A DNA stretch of 64,000 bases from contig NZ_LBMW01000011.1 in the NCBI RefSeq assembly GCF_026168105.1, forward strand, positions 1 through 64,000. The letters are read 5' to 3'. Every line of letters starts with the position of its first letter. Within the stretch, counting starts at the first letter, position 1. Below, one piece after another: positions 54,814-63,878 of the stretch. Source of the stretch: Streptomyces hygroscopicus (GTDB taxonomy: Bacteria > Actinomycetota > Actinomycetes > Streptomycetales > Streptomycetaceae). The notes below the pieces were generated by a model. It was not told the origin of the DNA, ran no database searches, and worked only from the letters and a program-made list of their open reading frames with translations. A program made the translations under genes and the position numbers.

Positions 54814-56004
54814 ATGTCCGCGTCCCCCACGGCGCCGTCCTTCGACCCCGCCGACCCGCTCGGCATCGACGACCTGCTGGACGCCGACGATCTCGCCATC
54901 CGTGACACCGTGCGGACCTGGGCGGCGGAGCGCGTACTGCCGTTTGTCGCCGAGTGGTACGAGCAGGGCGAGCTGCCGGGCATTCGGGAGCTCGCCCGCG
55001 AGCTGGGCTCCCTCGGCGCCCTCGGCATGTCGCTCAGCGGATACGGCTGCGCCGGCGCCGGCGCCGTCCAGTACGGCCTGGCCTGTCTGGAGCTTGAAGC
55101 CGCCGACTCCGGGATCCGGTCTCTCGTCTCCGTCCAGGGATCCCTCGCCATGTACGCCATCCACCGGTTCGGCAGCGAGGAGCAGAAGCAGCAGTGGCTG
55201 CCCCGCATGGCCGCCGGTGAGGTCATCGGCTGCTTCGGGCTCACCGAACCCGACCACGGTTCGGACCCCGCCTCCCTGCGCACCCACGCCAAGCGCGACG
55301 GTGGGGACTGGGTGCTCAACGGCCGCAAGATGTGGATCACCAACGGGTCCGTCGCCGGCGTAGCCGTCGTATGGGCGCGCACCGACGAGGGGATGCGGGG
55401 GTTCGTCGTGCCCGCCGACAGCCCCGGCTTCTCCGCACCCGAGATCAGGCACAAGTGGTCTCTGCGGGCCTCCGTCACCAGCGAACTCGTCCTCGACGAC
55501 GTGCGGCTGCCCGCCGACGCCGTCCTTCCCGGTGTCGTCGGACTCAAGGGCCCGCTCAGCTGTCTGTCCCACGCCCGGTACGGGATCGTGTGGGGGGCCA
55601 TGGGCGCAGCCCGGTCGTGTTTCGAGACCGCCGTCGAGTACGCCAGGACCAGGGAACAGTTCGGCAGGCCCATCGGCGGTTTCCAGCTCACCCAGGCCAA
55701 GCTCGCCGACATGGCGGTCGAGCTGCACAAGGGGATTCTGCTCGCCCATCATCTGGGGCGGCGCATGGACGCGGGACGGCTTCGGCCCGAACAGGTCAGC
55801 TTCGGCAAGCTCAACAACGTACGCGAGGCCATCGAGATCTGCCGCACCGCGCGCACGATCCTCGGCGCCAACGGGATCTCCCTGGAGTACCCCGTGATGC
55901 GGCACGCCACCAATCTGGAGTCGGTGCTCACCTACGAGGGCACCGTCGAGATGCACCAGCTCGTGCTGGGCAAGGCGCTCACCGGACTCGACGCCTTCCG
56001 GTGA
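54814..56004 (+). CDS. Acyl-CoA dehydrogenase, glutaryl-CoA-dehydrogenase-like
   Basis: This 396-residue flavoenzyme has GCFGLTEPDHGSDPASL, WVLNGRKMWITNGSVAG, RTREQFGRPIGGFQLTQ and the catalytic Glu in TYEGTVEMHQLVLGKALTG. The sequence is closest to glutaryl-CoA dehydrogenases of lysine and tryptophan breakdown, although a short-chain acyl-CoA substrate is possible. ATG 54814 follows CGGAGG. It is monocistronic and convergent with sflA. Confidence 0.92.
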   Translation: MSASPTAPSFDPADPLGIDDLLDADDLAIRDTVRTWAAERVLPFVAEWYEQGELPGIRELARELGSLGALGMSLSGYGCAGAGAVQYGLACLELEAADSGIRSLVSVQGSLAMYAIHRFGSEEQKQQWLPRMAAGEVIGCFGLTEPDHGSDPASLRTHAKRDGGDWVLNGRKMWITNGSVAGVAVVWARTDEGMRGFVVPADSPGFSAPEIRHKWSLRASVTSELVLDDVRLPADAVLPGVVGLKGPLSCLSHARYGIVWGAMGAARSCFETAVEYARTREQFGRPIGGFQLTQAKLADMAVELHKGILLAHHLGRRMDAGRLRPEQVSFGKLNNVREAIEICRTARTILGANGISLEYPVMRHATNLESVLTYEGTVEMHQLVLGKALTGLDAFR

Positions 56005-56043
56005 CCGGACCCCAAGCGGGCAGGGCCGGTGAGCGGCCCTGCC

Positions 56044-56484
56044 TCAGCTCTGGTTGAAGAAGCCGTCGTTGTGCCGGTTCGCGGCCTCGCCGCTGACGAT
56101 CTCCGTGTTCGCGGGCGTCAGCAGGAAGACGCGGTTGGAGACGCGGTCGATCGAGCCGCGCAGACCGAAGATGAGCCCGGCCGCGAAGTCCACCACGCGC
56201 TTGGCGTCCGAGGGCTCCATGTTCGTGAGGTTCATGATGACCGGGACCCCGTCCCGGAACAGTTCCCCGATGGCCCTCGCGTCCCGGAAGCTGTCCGGGG
56301 TGATCGTGCCGATCCGGCGGCCCTTCTCCTCCGCCGTGTCGGACGCCACCTTCACCCGCGGGTCCGTCACCCAGGCGTCGGCCTGCTCCTGGCCGCCCTC
56401 GGCGTAGTCGTCGTCGTAGTAACGCTCGTCATCGTTGTCGTCGACGAGGCCGAGCCAGGCACTCGCCTTGCGCACCGATCCCAT
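56044..56484 (-). CDS. sflA: SepF-like cell-division protein SflA
   Basis: This 146-residue protein has an acidic N-terminal half ([19 protein letters not shown]) and a C-terminal SepF domain ([22 protein letters not shown] then [20 protein letters not shown]). It is short and near the acyl-CoA dehydrogenase, as is SflA of S. coelicolor (SCO1749), one of two SepF-like paralogues linked to hyphal branching and spore size. Unlike the main SepF it is not beside ftsZ. Gene symbol is by position and family; ATG 56484. Confidence 0.9.
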   Translation of the reverse strand: MGSVRKASAWLGLVDDNDDERYYDDDYAEGGQEQADAWVTDPRVKVASDTAEEKGRRIGTITPDSFRDARAIGELFRDGVPVIMNLTNMEPSDAKRVVDFAAGLIFGLRGSIDRVSNRVFLLTPANTEIVSGEAANRHNDGFFNQS

Positions 56485-56808
56485 GGACGCCTCCTCTCAC
56501 AGCGGTCTTTCATGCCTTCCGCAACCCCATGGTCGTCCATGATGCGGATGTCGCGCCAAGTGGATAGGCGCCGCGCGGGGGTTTCGTGACGGTACTGGTG
56601 CACAGCGAATCCGTCGAGAGCCCGCGTGTCCCAAGGGTTCTGCCGCAAACCACTGCTGACTGTGAGTGAAATAGGATTTGTCGCGGCGTACGGGTGACGG
56701 CCGGAGCGTACGGGTGAACGAGGTGGCGGATAATGTGCTCTCCGGTGCCTGCGGGAGCGCCCGGGCCGGTGGCGCGGCTCAACGTCGTACGAGGCACGGG
56801 GGAGTGTC
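56485..56808. other. 324-bp divergent promoter region (sflA / DUF5685)
   Basis: The 12-bp direct repeat GCGTACGGGTGA occurs at 56686-56697 and 56706-56717, 20 bases apart, followed by TAATGT (56731-56736), a good -10 hexamer with no -35. TAGGAT also lies near 56672. A leader of about 66 nt would precede the DUF5685 GTG. No other gene is seen. Confidence 0.6.
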
Positions 56809-58080
56809 GTGTTCGGAATGGTCAGGCCCTGCCGTCACCGGCTGAGTGAGCGTCTGAAGACCCAGTGGATGGCGCACTTGTGCGGGCTGTGCCTCGCCCT
56901 GCGCCGTGATCACGGCCAGTTCGCCCGGGTGGTCACCAACTACGACGGGCTGCTCATCTCGGTTCTGACGGAGGCTCAGGCCGAGCGGACCAACGGATGG
57001 CGCCGCACCGCCGGACCCTGTCCGCTGCGCGGCATGCGCACCGCCTCCGTCGCGCAGGGGGAGGGAGCGCGGCTCGCGGCCGCCGTCTCGCTTGTGCTCG
57101 CCTCCGCCAAGGTGCGCGACCACATGGCCGACGGGGACGGGCTGTTGGCGCGCAAACCGGTGGCGCCCGCCGCGCGCCGGGTCGCCGCCAGTTGGGCCAG
57201 AGCCGGTGCCCGTACCGGTTCCGATGTCGGGTTCGACACCGCCGTGCTCGTCGACGCAGTGGACCGGCAGGCGGGTATCGAGGCACTCGCCGGGCCCGGC
57301 ACCCCGATCCTGACCGTCACCGAGCCGACGGAGACCGCCACCGCCGCCGCCTTCGCGCACACGGCGGTGCTGGCCGGGCGCCCCGGCAACGCGGAGCCGC
57401 TCGCCGAAGCCGGCCGGCTCTTCGGACGCCTCGCGCATCTGCTGGACGCCGTGGAGGACAGGGAGGCCGACACCGCGTCCAAGGCCTGGAACCCCCTGAC
57501 GGCCACCGGGACTTCCCTCGCTCGGGCCCGCCGTCTCGCCGACGACGCGCTGCACGGGATACGGCTGGCGCTGCGCGAGGTGGAGTTCACGGACGGCCGG
57601 CTCGTCCATGTCCTGCTCGCGCACGAGCTGCGGAACTCCGTCGACCGCGCCTTCGGCACGACCTCCTGCTCGCACACGGCCGAACTGTACGGCCCGCCGC
57701 CCTCGGGACCGTACGCGCCGGGTGGACCGTCGGGACCGTACGCGCCGAGTGGACCGTCGGGACCGTATACGCCGAGTGGACCGTCGGGACCGTATGCGCA
57801 GGGCGGCCCCGGGGGTCCGGGCGGCCCGCCGTCCCCTGAGCCGCCCCGCGGCAACCGGCGCGGGCTGATCGCGGGCTGCGCCGTGTGGCTGGGACTCGCC
57901 TGCACCTGCCGGATGTGCTGCGGCACCTACGAGGACCCGTGGACCGGGGAGCGCAAGGAGGCGTCGCTCTGCGAGGACTGCGGGGACTGCTGCGACTGGT
58001 GTCAGTGCTGTGGCGATTGCTGTGGCAATTGTGACGGATGTGATTGCTGCAACGGGTGCGACTGCGGCTGCGACTGCTGA
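56809..58080 (+). CDS. DUF5685 protein with Cys-rich C-terminal tail
   Basis: This 423-residue protein opens [20 protein letters not shown], then [20 protein letters not shown], the DUF5685 head with a Cys-rich motif (CRHRL and CGLC). After residue 300 come four PSGPYAP-type repeats, a short hydrophobic segment ([14 protein letters not shown]) and a tail with 17 Cys in its last 36 residues ([14 protein letters not shown] onwards). Such proteins occur throughout Streptomyces and are sometimes called regulatory, with no tested function. The tail could bind metal or form disulphides outside the membrane. GTG 56809 is the start. Confidence 0.88.
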   Translation: MFGMVRPCRHRLSERLKTQWMAHLCGLCLALRRDHGQFARVVTNYDGLLISVLTEAQAERTNGWRRTAGPCPLRGMRTASVAQGEGARLAAAVSLVLASAKVRDHMADGDGLLARKPVAPAARRVAASWARAGARTGSDVGFDTAVLVDAVDRQAGIEALAGPGTPILTVTEPTETATAAAFAHTAVLAGRPGNAEPLAEAGRLFGRLAHLLDAVEDREADTASKAWNPLTATGTSLARARRLADDALHGIRLALREVEFTDGRLVHVLLAHELRNSVDRAFGTTSCSHTAELYGPPPSGPYAPGGPSGPYAPSGPSGPYTPSGPSGPYAQGGPGGPGGPPSPEPPRGNRRGLIAGCAVWLGLACTCRMCCGTYEDPWTGERKEASLCEDCGDCCDWCQCCGDCCGNCDGCDCCNGCDCGCDC

Positions 58081-58249
58081 CGCGCGGTCTTGCAGGGGTG
58101 GCCGGTACCACCCTGGGTGGAAATCGGGTTTCCTCTCCGTAAAACAAGAACATCATCGGGTGACCGGTGTGCCGCGAAGGTCGTTTGCCCGGGGGCAGGA
58201 CCATGACCACCTTCCCCCCGACACATCGCCCTCCTCCTAAGGCATTTCC

Positions 58250-60124
58250 GTGGACGTCACACCGCCTTCCCCCACCATCCGCGCCAGGGTCCTGAGGTTT
58301 CTGGTGCTCGCCCTGGCCCTCCTGCTCGCCCTGCTCGGCGCGGCCGCCGCCGAGCAGCTCGCCGCCTACCGCAACGCCGCCGCCGCTGCCGACAACGCCC
58401 GGCTCGAACTCCTGCTCCAGGGGCTCGTCCACGAGTTGCAGAAGGAACGCGGGCTGACCGTCGGCTACCTGGGCGGCGGGCGCCCGTTCGGCGCTCTGCT
58501 GCCCGCACAACGCAGGGCCACGGACGCCGCCCGCGCGCGGCTCGGCAGGGCACTCAGGGGCCGCGAGGACCCGGGCGCCCGCTCGGTGCGGCGGGCACTC
58601 GGGCGGCTCGACGGACTCGCCGGGATCCGCCGGCGCGCCGACGACGGCACCGGCGGCATCGAGGACACCTTCGGCCGCCTCACGAACGTCATCACCGTGC
58701 TCGGCCGGCTGCGGCCGGGACCCGACGACGTGTACGACGCCCGGCTCCGCGCGGCCTGCCAGGCACTCCAGGTTCTCGGTGACGCCAAGGAGTTCCTCGG
58801 CGAGGAGCGCGCCATCGTGCTCGGCTCGGTCCCTGCCGGCCGCTTCCGGCCAGACGGCTACGGCCGCTTCCTGCAGATCCGCGCGGGCAGGCTCGCCGCC
58901 CTGGAGAGCTTTCCGCGCTCGGCCACCGGCGCCCAGCAGCGGCGCCTCGACGCGGCGCTCACCACACCCGACGCCGAACGCGCGCTCGCATACGAACGTG
59001 TTGCCGTGCATGGCGACGGACGGCTCGACGCCCGTGACATTCCGCCGATGTCGTGGTGGAGGTCCCTGTCCTCCACCATCGACGGGCTGCGCGACGTGCA
59101 GATTTCACTGGGCAGGGACATCGAGGGCCGTGCCGCCGCGCTGGAGGGCGCCGCCCGGTGCGATCTGCTGCTGTTCGTGCTGTTCGCGCTCGGCACCGTC
59201 GTCACCCTCGGCCATCTCACCCTCGACTGCGTGCGCAGCGTCTCCACACCGCTCGCCGTACTCGCCCGGCAGACGCGTGAGGCGGCCGGTACACGGCTGC
59301 CGCGGGCCGTCGCCGCCGTGCGGGACGGCACTCCGGGGGAGATGCCCGGACCCCTCGTGCCGCTCACCGTGCCCGACCGGGCCGGGGCGGAAGTACGCGA
59401 CGTCGCCGAGGCGTTCGAGCGGGTGCAGCGCCTCGCCTTCGAGTTGGCCACCGAGCAGGCGGTGCTGCGCCGCACCACCGAAAGCCTGCTCGTCGTCGCC
59501 GAGGAGACCGCCCCCCGGCCCCGGTCCACCCCGCAGTCCGTCACCGACGTCCTGCGCGCCGCGCTGACCGAGGCAGGGGAGTACCGGCGTGTCAGCCTGC
59601 GGCGGATCGAACCGGTCCACATCATCGGGACCGTTGTCACCGAGACCGCCCGTCTGCTCGCCGAGTTGGTCGAGAAGGCGGTGAGCCACTCGCCGCCGGG
59701 TTCGGGCATCGCGATCGAGGGGACGCGCACCGGCAGCGGGTATCTCGTGGTGATCGTCGGCCACGGGCCGGACAGGAGAGCCCCGGCGGCGGCCGGGGCC
59801 CAGATGGGGCGGTCCGGGACCAGCGGCTTACCGGCCGGATCCGCCGGGTTCCTGGGGGACTTCGCGGTCGGCGCGTTCGCCCGCACGGGCGGGACCGAGG
59901 TGCGGCTGGCGCACGCGCCGAGCGCCGGTGTGGTGGCGCGGGTGCTGATCCCGGCGTCACTGCTCGCGGAGCCCCCGGCATCCCGGAAGGCCACTACGGT
60001 CGCCGCGACGGAACCCGTCTCGCCGAAGCCCGCCTCTCCGAAACCGGTGCTGCCCGTGCCGCGGGCAGCCACCGAGGACGCCCGCGCGCTGGTGTCCGGG
60101 CCCGCGCTGCCCCGAACGCCGTAG
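58250..60124 (+). CDS. Nitrate/nitrite-sensor-domain histidine-kinase homologue, probably inactive
   Basis: This 624-residue membrane protein has TM1 at about residues 15-37, a periplasmic NIT domain (LQGLVHELQKERGLTVGYL, typical), TM2 at about 305-325 and a HAMP-like helix. The kinase portion is abnormal. The segment that should hold the phospho-accepting His and its helical hairpin is missing (EQAVLRRTTESLLVV runs directly into the next conserved block), the N-box reads LAELVEKAVSHS with Lys for Asn, and the G1 box is unrecognisable (VGHGPDRR). It resembles the CvnA sensors of Streptomyces conservons, but no CvnB-D genes follow. Confidence 0.85.
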   Translation: MDVTPPSPTIRARVLRFLVLALALLLALLGAAAAEQLAAYRNAAAAADNARLELLLQGLVHELQKERGLTVGYLGGGRPFGALLPAQRRATDAARARLGRALRGREDPGARSVRRALGRLDGLAGIRRRADDGTGGIEDTFGRLTNVITVLGRLRPGPDDVYDARLRAACQALQVLGDAKEFLGEERAIVLGSVPAGRFRPDGYGRFLQIRAGRLAALESFPRSATGAQQRRLDAALTTPDAERALAYERVAVHGDGRLDARDIPPMSWWRSLSSTIDGLRDVQISLGRDIEGRAAALEGAARCDLLLFVLFALGTVVTLGHLTLDCVRSVSTPLAVLARQTREAAGTRLPRAVAAVRDGTPGEMPGPLVPLTVPDRAGAEVRDVAEAFERVQRLAFELATEQAVLRRTTESLLVVAEETAPRPRSTPQSVTDVLRAALTEAGEYRRVSLRRIEPVHIIGTVVTETARLLAELVEKAVSHSPPGSGIAIEGTRTGSGYLVVIVGHGPDRRAPAAAGAQMGRSGTSGLPAGSAGFLGDFAVGAFARTGGTEVRLAHAPSAGVVARVLIPASLLAEPPASRKATTVAATEPVSPKPASPKPVLPVPRAATEDARALVSGPALPRTP

Positions 60125-60157
60125 ACACCCGCCGAGGTGAACAGGGCGCCGATCAGC

Positions 60158-60229
60158 GCGAAGAGGGGAAGGGATGCGAAGAGGGGAAGGGATGCGAAGA
60201 GGGGAGGGGACGCGAACAGGCGAGGGGAG
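60158..60229. repeat. 18-bp tandem repeat, four copies
   Basis: GCGAAGAGGGGAAGGGAT occurs twice exactly (60158-60175, 60176-60193), then twice with changes (60194-60211, 60212-60229). It follows the kinase-homologue stop by 33 bases and is purine-rich on the plus strand. Confidence 0.9.
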
Positions 60230-60439
60230 ACGCGTGTGAAGGCGCGGGACAACGCGAAAGTCGCTCCGTTGGACCGGGGCGCGCAGCGGGGTCAGCTCAA
60301 CAGGAGGAGGACCACACGCGACCGAAGTCGATGTGGGAGCGGGTGACCAGCCGCTGCTGTGGATGCATGCGCCAAGTGGAGCAGGCATCCGTTTCCGCGT
60401 CAACCGACTTGAGACGCACGGCTCACAGTACGGACGGCC

Positions 60440-60470
60440 TTGACAGTTGGGGCAAACGCCGCCGTACTCT
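60440..60470 (+). promoter_or_regulatory. Candidate promoter of the eroded operon
   Basis: TTGACA (60440-60445) and TACTCT (60465-60470) are 19 bases apart, 100 bases before the permease fragment. The -35 is a full consensus hexamer. Confidence 0.5.
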
Positions 60471-60571
60471 CGGTGAGCGGCCATGCTGAGGGGCTCGGCC
60501 GTACGCGCCCCCGAGGCGCTCGCGTGTGAAGGCACCACCGTGTTCGACCCGACGCATCACGGAGCTTTCGC

Positions 60572-60772
60572 ATGTCCTGCGACACCCCCGCCAAACCGGC
60601 CGCGGCAGCCGAAGAAGCCGTACTCCCGCGCATCGTTCCCCGGCTCCACCCCGGCCGGTGGTCCGCGGCCCTCGTCGTCCCTGTCCTGCTCGGGCTCGCC
60701 GTCGACGGCGTGGTACGCAACGAACTGCCGCGGCAGAAGTGCTGCGCCCGCGGAGCGGAGCGCACTCGATGA
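60572..60772 (+). pseudogene. N-terminal fragment of an amino-acid ABC permease (or small membrane protein)
   Basis: This 66-residue frame has GGAG 7 bases before ATG 60572. Its opening, VLPRIVPRLHPGRWSAALVV then PVLLGLAVDGVVRNE, is like the first helix of polar amino-acid (His/Glu/Arg-type) permeases, but everything after that is missing and the tail (LPRQKCCARGAERTR) is unrelated. It overlaps the next start (ATGA), so it may still be translated and keep the next gene coupled. I favour a truncated gene; a real small membrane protein is the alternative. Confidence 0.6.
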
Positions 60773-62532
60773 GCATCGGACGCCGTTCGCTGGTGATCGT
60801 GGGAGCCGGGCCGCGGGGGACCGGTCTCCTGGAGCGGATCGCGGCCAACGCGCCCGAGCTGTACGCCGGTTCGCCGCTCGACGTGCACCTGGTGGACCCG
60901 CATCCGCCCGGCGGCGGACGCATCTGGCGCGAGGCCCAGTCACCGCTGCTGTGGATGAACTCCCACGCCGAGGACGTCACCATGTTCACCGACGAGACGG
61001 TGCCGATGCAGGGCCCGGTCCGCGGGGGCCCGACCCTGCACGAATGGGCCGGAGTCGACGGGCGTCTCTTCGCCGGGCGGCAGCGGCAGGGCGCCTATAT
61101 GCGCTGGGTGTACGAGCAGACGGTCGCCGCCCTGCCACCGGACGTCCGCGTCCACCACCACCCCCGTCTCGCGATACGGGTCGACGGTCCCCGCGACGGG
61201 CGGCAGCGGGTCTGGCTGGAGGGACGCGCCGAACCGCTCCTCGCCGATCTCGTCGTCCTCACGCTGGGCCACCTCGACGCCGAACTCGACGACGAACAGA
61301 GTGCGTTGGCGTCCTACGCGCGCGCCCACGGCCTGGTCCACCTGCCGCCCGACTTCACGGCCGACAGCGATCTGTCCCCGCTGAAGGCGGGCGAACCGGT
61401 CCTCGTCCGCGGCTTCGGACTCGCCTTCGTGGATCTCATGGTGCTGCTCACCGAGGGGCGCGGCGGACGCTACGAGGGGGACGTCTATGTCCCTTCCGGA
61501 CGCGAACCGGTCCTGTACGTCGGCTCCCGGCGTGGTGTCCCCTACCACTCGAAGATCGGCTATGACTGGACGGGGGAGAGGCCGCCACTGCCCCGGTTCT
61601 TCGGGCCGGCCGAGGTCGACGCGCTGCTGGCGCGCCCGGGCGGCTTCGACTTCCGGCGCGATGTGTGGCCGCTGATCGAGAAGGAGCTGGGCTTCGCCAA
61701 CTACCACCGGCTGTTCACCGCCCACCCCGAGCGCACCACCGTCGCCTGGCGGGACTTCGAGGAGAAGTTCGCGGTGGCCGGCCCCGCGTCGCTGCCGGCG
61801 CTGGTGGCCGCCGCCGTGCCCGACCCGTCCGACCGGCTCGACCTCGCCGCGCTCGACCAGCCGCTGGACGGGCTGCGATACCGGTCGTACGACCAACTCC
61901 AGGACGGTCTGCGGGCCTACATCGAGGCGGACCTGAAGAGACGCCACGACCCTGCCCGCAGCCCGGACCTGGCGGTCTTCCTGGGGCTGCTGTCCGTCTA
62001 CGGCCAGTTGGTGCGGCTCGGGGACATCGGGTCCCGGTGGCACGGCTTCTTCAGCCATCTGGCGTCCGGGCCGCCCGGGCCGAGGCTGCGGCAGATGCTC
62101 GCCCTCTCCCGCGCGGGAGTTCTCGGCTTCCTCGGCGCCGGTATGACCGTCACCGCCGAGGACGGGGTTTTCCGGGCGGCGAGCGCCACCGTGCCCGGCG
62201 CGCGCGTAGAGGCCCGCGCACTGGTCGAGGCGCGGCTGCCGCTCCCCACCCTCGAGCGCACCCGCGACCGCCTGCTGCGGCAGCTGTACGCGGACGGGGC
62301 CGCCGGCACCGCCGGGGGACTGCTCGCCGTGGACCCCGCCGACGGGCGGGTCCTGGACCGGTCCGGCCGGCCGCATCCGCGCCGCTTCGCGCTCGGACCG
62401 CACACCGACGCCCGGGGCTCCGGCGCGTTCACCCGGCCCCGAACCGGCGGGCCCGCCTTCCGGCAGAACGACGCGGCGGCGCGGGCCGCGCTCACTTTCC
62501 TGCGCGACCTGTCCTGTCGCGCCGCGGCCTGA
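60769..62532 (+). CDS. FAD/NAD(P)-binding protein
   Basis: This 587-residue protein starts MSIGRRSLVIVGAGPRGTG; the GxGxxG nucleotide-binding start is followed by LDVHLVDPHPPGGGRIWR and SHAEDVTMFTDE, which match the FAD-NAD(P)-binding family (PF13454-like). Members often lie with flavin monooxygenases and amino-acid transporters in Streptomyces, as the surrounding remnants indicate. No signal or membrane helix is seen. Its reaction is unknown; an N-hydroxylating or oxidising role is possible. ATG 60769 overlaps the permease fragment. Confidence 0.85.
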   Translation: MSIGRRSLVIVGAGPRGTGLLERIAANAPELYAGSPLDVHLVDPHPPGGGRIWREAQSPLLWMNSHAEDVTMFTDETVPMQGPVRGGPTLHEWAGVDGRLFAGRQRQGAYMRWVYEQTVAALPPDVRVHHHPRLAIRVDGPRDGRQRVWLEGRAEPLLADLVVLTLGHLDAELDDEQSALASYARAHGLVHLPPDFTADSDLSPLKAGEPVLVRGFGLAFVDLMVLLTEGRGGRYEGDVYVPSGREPVLYVGSRRGVPYHSKIGYDWTGERPPLPRFFGPAEVDALLARPGGFDFRRDVWPLIEKELGFANYHRLFTAHPERTTVAWRDFEEKFAVAGPASLPALVAAAVPDPSDRLDLAALDQPLDGLRYRSYDQLQDGLRAYIEADLKRRHDPARSPDLAVFLGLLSVYGQLVRLGDIGSRWHGFFSHLASGPPGPRLRQMLALSRAGVLGFLGAGMTVTAEDGVFRAASATVPGARVEARALVEARLPLPTLERTRDRLLRQLYADGAAGTAGGLLAVDPADGRVLDRSGRPHPRRFALGPHTDARGSGAFTRPRTGGPAFRQNDAAARAALTFLRDLSCRAAA

Positions 62533-62593
62533 GCGCGACCGCACCGCCCGCTTCCTGCAACGCCTCCGACGACGACTCCTCCCAGGAACCTCC

Positions 62594-62886
62594 ATGAGTA
62601 CGTCACTCACACAGGAACGGCCACGCCCGCCTGCCCGGTTGTGTTCGCGGACGCCGGACGCATCGTCACTCCCGAGGCCGTCGCCCCGAGATGGACGAGT
62701 TCGTCCGGACGGACGCGGCCGATGGGTTCATCCTCGTACCCCATCTCATGCCGGGCGGACTCGACGAGTACGTGGACCGGGGCGTGCCGTTGCTCCAGGA
62801 GCGCGGCGACTTCCGCCCGGAAGGCACGGGAACCACGCTGCGCTCGCACCTCGGGCCGGCGGATCCGATATGGAAGGGTTCATCAC
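62594..62886 (+). pseudogene. Remnant of an NtaA/DszA-type flavin monooxygenase
   Basis: ATG 62594 begins MSTSLTQERP, then the coding moves frame. From 62692 the third frame reads MDEFVRTDAADGFILVPHL then MPGGLDEYVDRGVPLLQERG, the typical C-terminus of NtaA/SnaA/DszA FMN-dependent monooxygenases, and VTPEAVAP just upstream is in another frame. Most of the about 450-residue enzyme is missing and at least one frameshift (about 62688) is present. It lies between the FAD-binding protein and DUF1684, in keeping with the usual cluster. Confidence 0.8.
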
Positions 62887-63705
62887 ATGACGACGGACGC
62901 ATCCGACGAGTGGAAGCAGTGGCACGAGCACCGCACCGCACAGGTGTCGGAGCCCTACGGGCCGCTCGCGCTGACGGGCACCTACTGGCTGGAGGACTAT
63001 CCGGAGGGTCGAATTCCGGACATCCCCGGGAACTGGACGGCCGACGAGGACGCGGTGGTGCTGACGGCCGCCGAGGACGACGGCCTGACCGTCGACGGAA
63101 AGCCCTTCAGCGGTGGGATCCGCCTGGACGCCGACCCCGGACCCGTGGCCGCGGCCCGGGTCGCGGCCGGTGGGCGCCGGCTGGCCGTCCTCGTCCGCGA
63201 GGGCGTCTGGGGCGTGCGCGACTACGACCCCGACGCCCCGGGCCGCCGGGCCTTCCAGGGCATCGATGCCACGCCCCACGATCCGCGCTGGTCGGTCGAG
63301 GGGCACTTCACCCCCTACGGCGAGGACCGCACCGTACGCGTGGAGAACGCCGACGGGCGGCACCGCGGGCTCGGTCTCGGCGGTGTGCTCGCCTTCACGC
63401 TCGACGGGCAGGACCTCACCCTCCAGGTGTCGGTCCAGGACGACGGCTCCCTGTGGGCCGTCTTCGCCGACGCCACCAGCGAGGACACCAGCTACCGCTT
63501 CCGGTTCCTGCGGCCGCCGGCACCCGATGCCGACGGGCGTACGACGGTGGACTTCAACCGGGCGCTGCTCCCGCCGTGCGCCTTCGCGGACCATTTCATC
63601 TGCCCCTTCCCGCCGCCGGGCAACACGCTGGGCATCGCAGTCGAGGCGGGGGAGCGGACCCTGCTCCGGAGAAATCCCAGTGCGTCTGGGCCGTCGGTAA
63701 GTTGA
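62887..63705 (+). CDS. DUF1684 family protein
   Basis: This 272-residue protein has the DUF1684 features: an N-terminal WKQWHEHRTAQVSEPYGPLA, LTGTYWLEDYPEGRIPDIPG, and a C-terminal VDFNRALLPPCAFADHFICP, then FPPPGNTLGIAVEAGE. The fold is probably beta-rich; the function is unknown. ATG 62887 is selected because the MTTDASDEW start matches relatives; the frame upstream to 62641 belongs to the flavin-monooxygenase remnant. It is the last gene of the eroded operon. Confidence 0.88.
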   Translation: MTTDASDEWKQWHEHRTAQVSEPYGPLALTGTYWLEDYPEGRIPDIPGNWTADEDAVVLTAAEDDGLTVDGKPFSGGIRLDADPGPVAAARVAAGGRRLAVLVREGVWGVRDYDPDAPGRRAFQGIDATPHDPRWSVEGHFTPYGEDRTVRVENADGRHRGLGLGGVLAFTLDGQDLTLQVSVQDDGSLWAVFADATSEDTSYRFRFLRPPAPDADGRTTVDFNRALLPPCAFADHFICPFPPPGNTLGIAVEAGERTLLRRNPSASGPSVS

Positions 63706-63878
63706 ACGCTGCACGGCCGAAAGGCGCCTTGCGCCGGTCGGCCACGCGGCCGAATACTCCCCCACAGCGCTTGTCAGGGGCACGGCTCGTCCGAAATCCG
63801 GGCAAGTCGCCCCTGGCTGCGCCTCACGGGCCCCAACTCCCCACCCGGGCCCCCGACTTCCCTTGGAGGGAACGAAAA

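Larger units (their letters stand above)
60125..60571. other. 447-bp intergenic region with tandem repeats and a promoter
   Basis: It holds 18-bp tandem repeats (60158-60229) and a candidate promoter (60440-60470). A short frame at 60363 (ATG) could encode a 26-residue peptide ending at TGA 60441-60443, but I found no support for it. The rest shows no gene. Confidence 0.55.

Noticed and set aside
60363..60443. Short leader peptide (26 codons from ATG 60363) of the sulfur-operon type
   Set aside because: It lacks the usual C-terminal Ser-Ala-Leu-Cys-like end and overlaps the -35 box of the candidate promoter.
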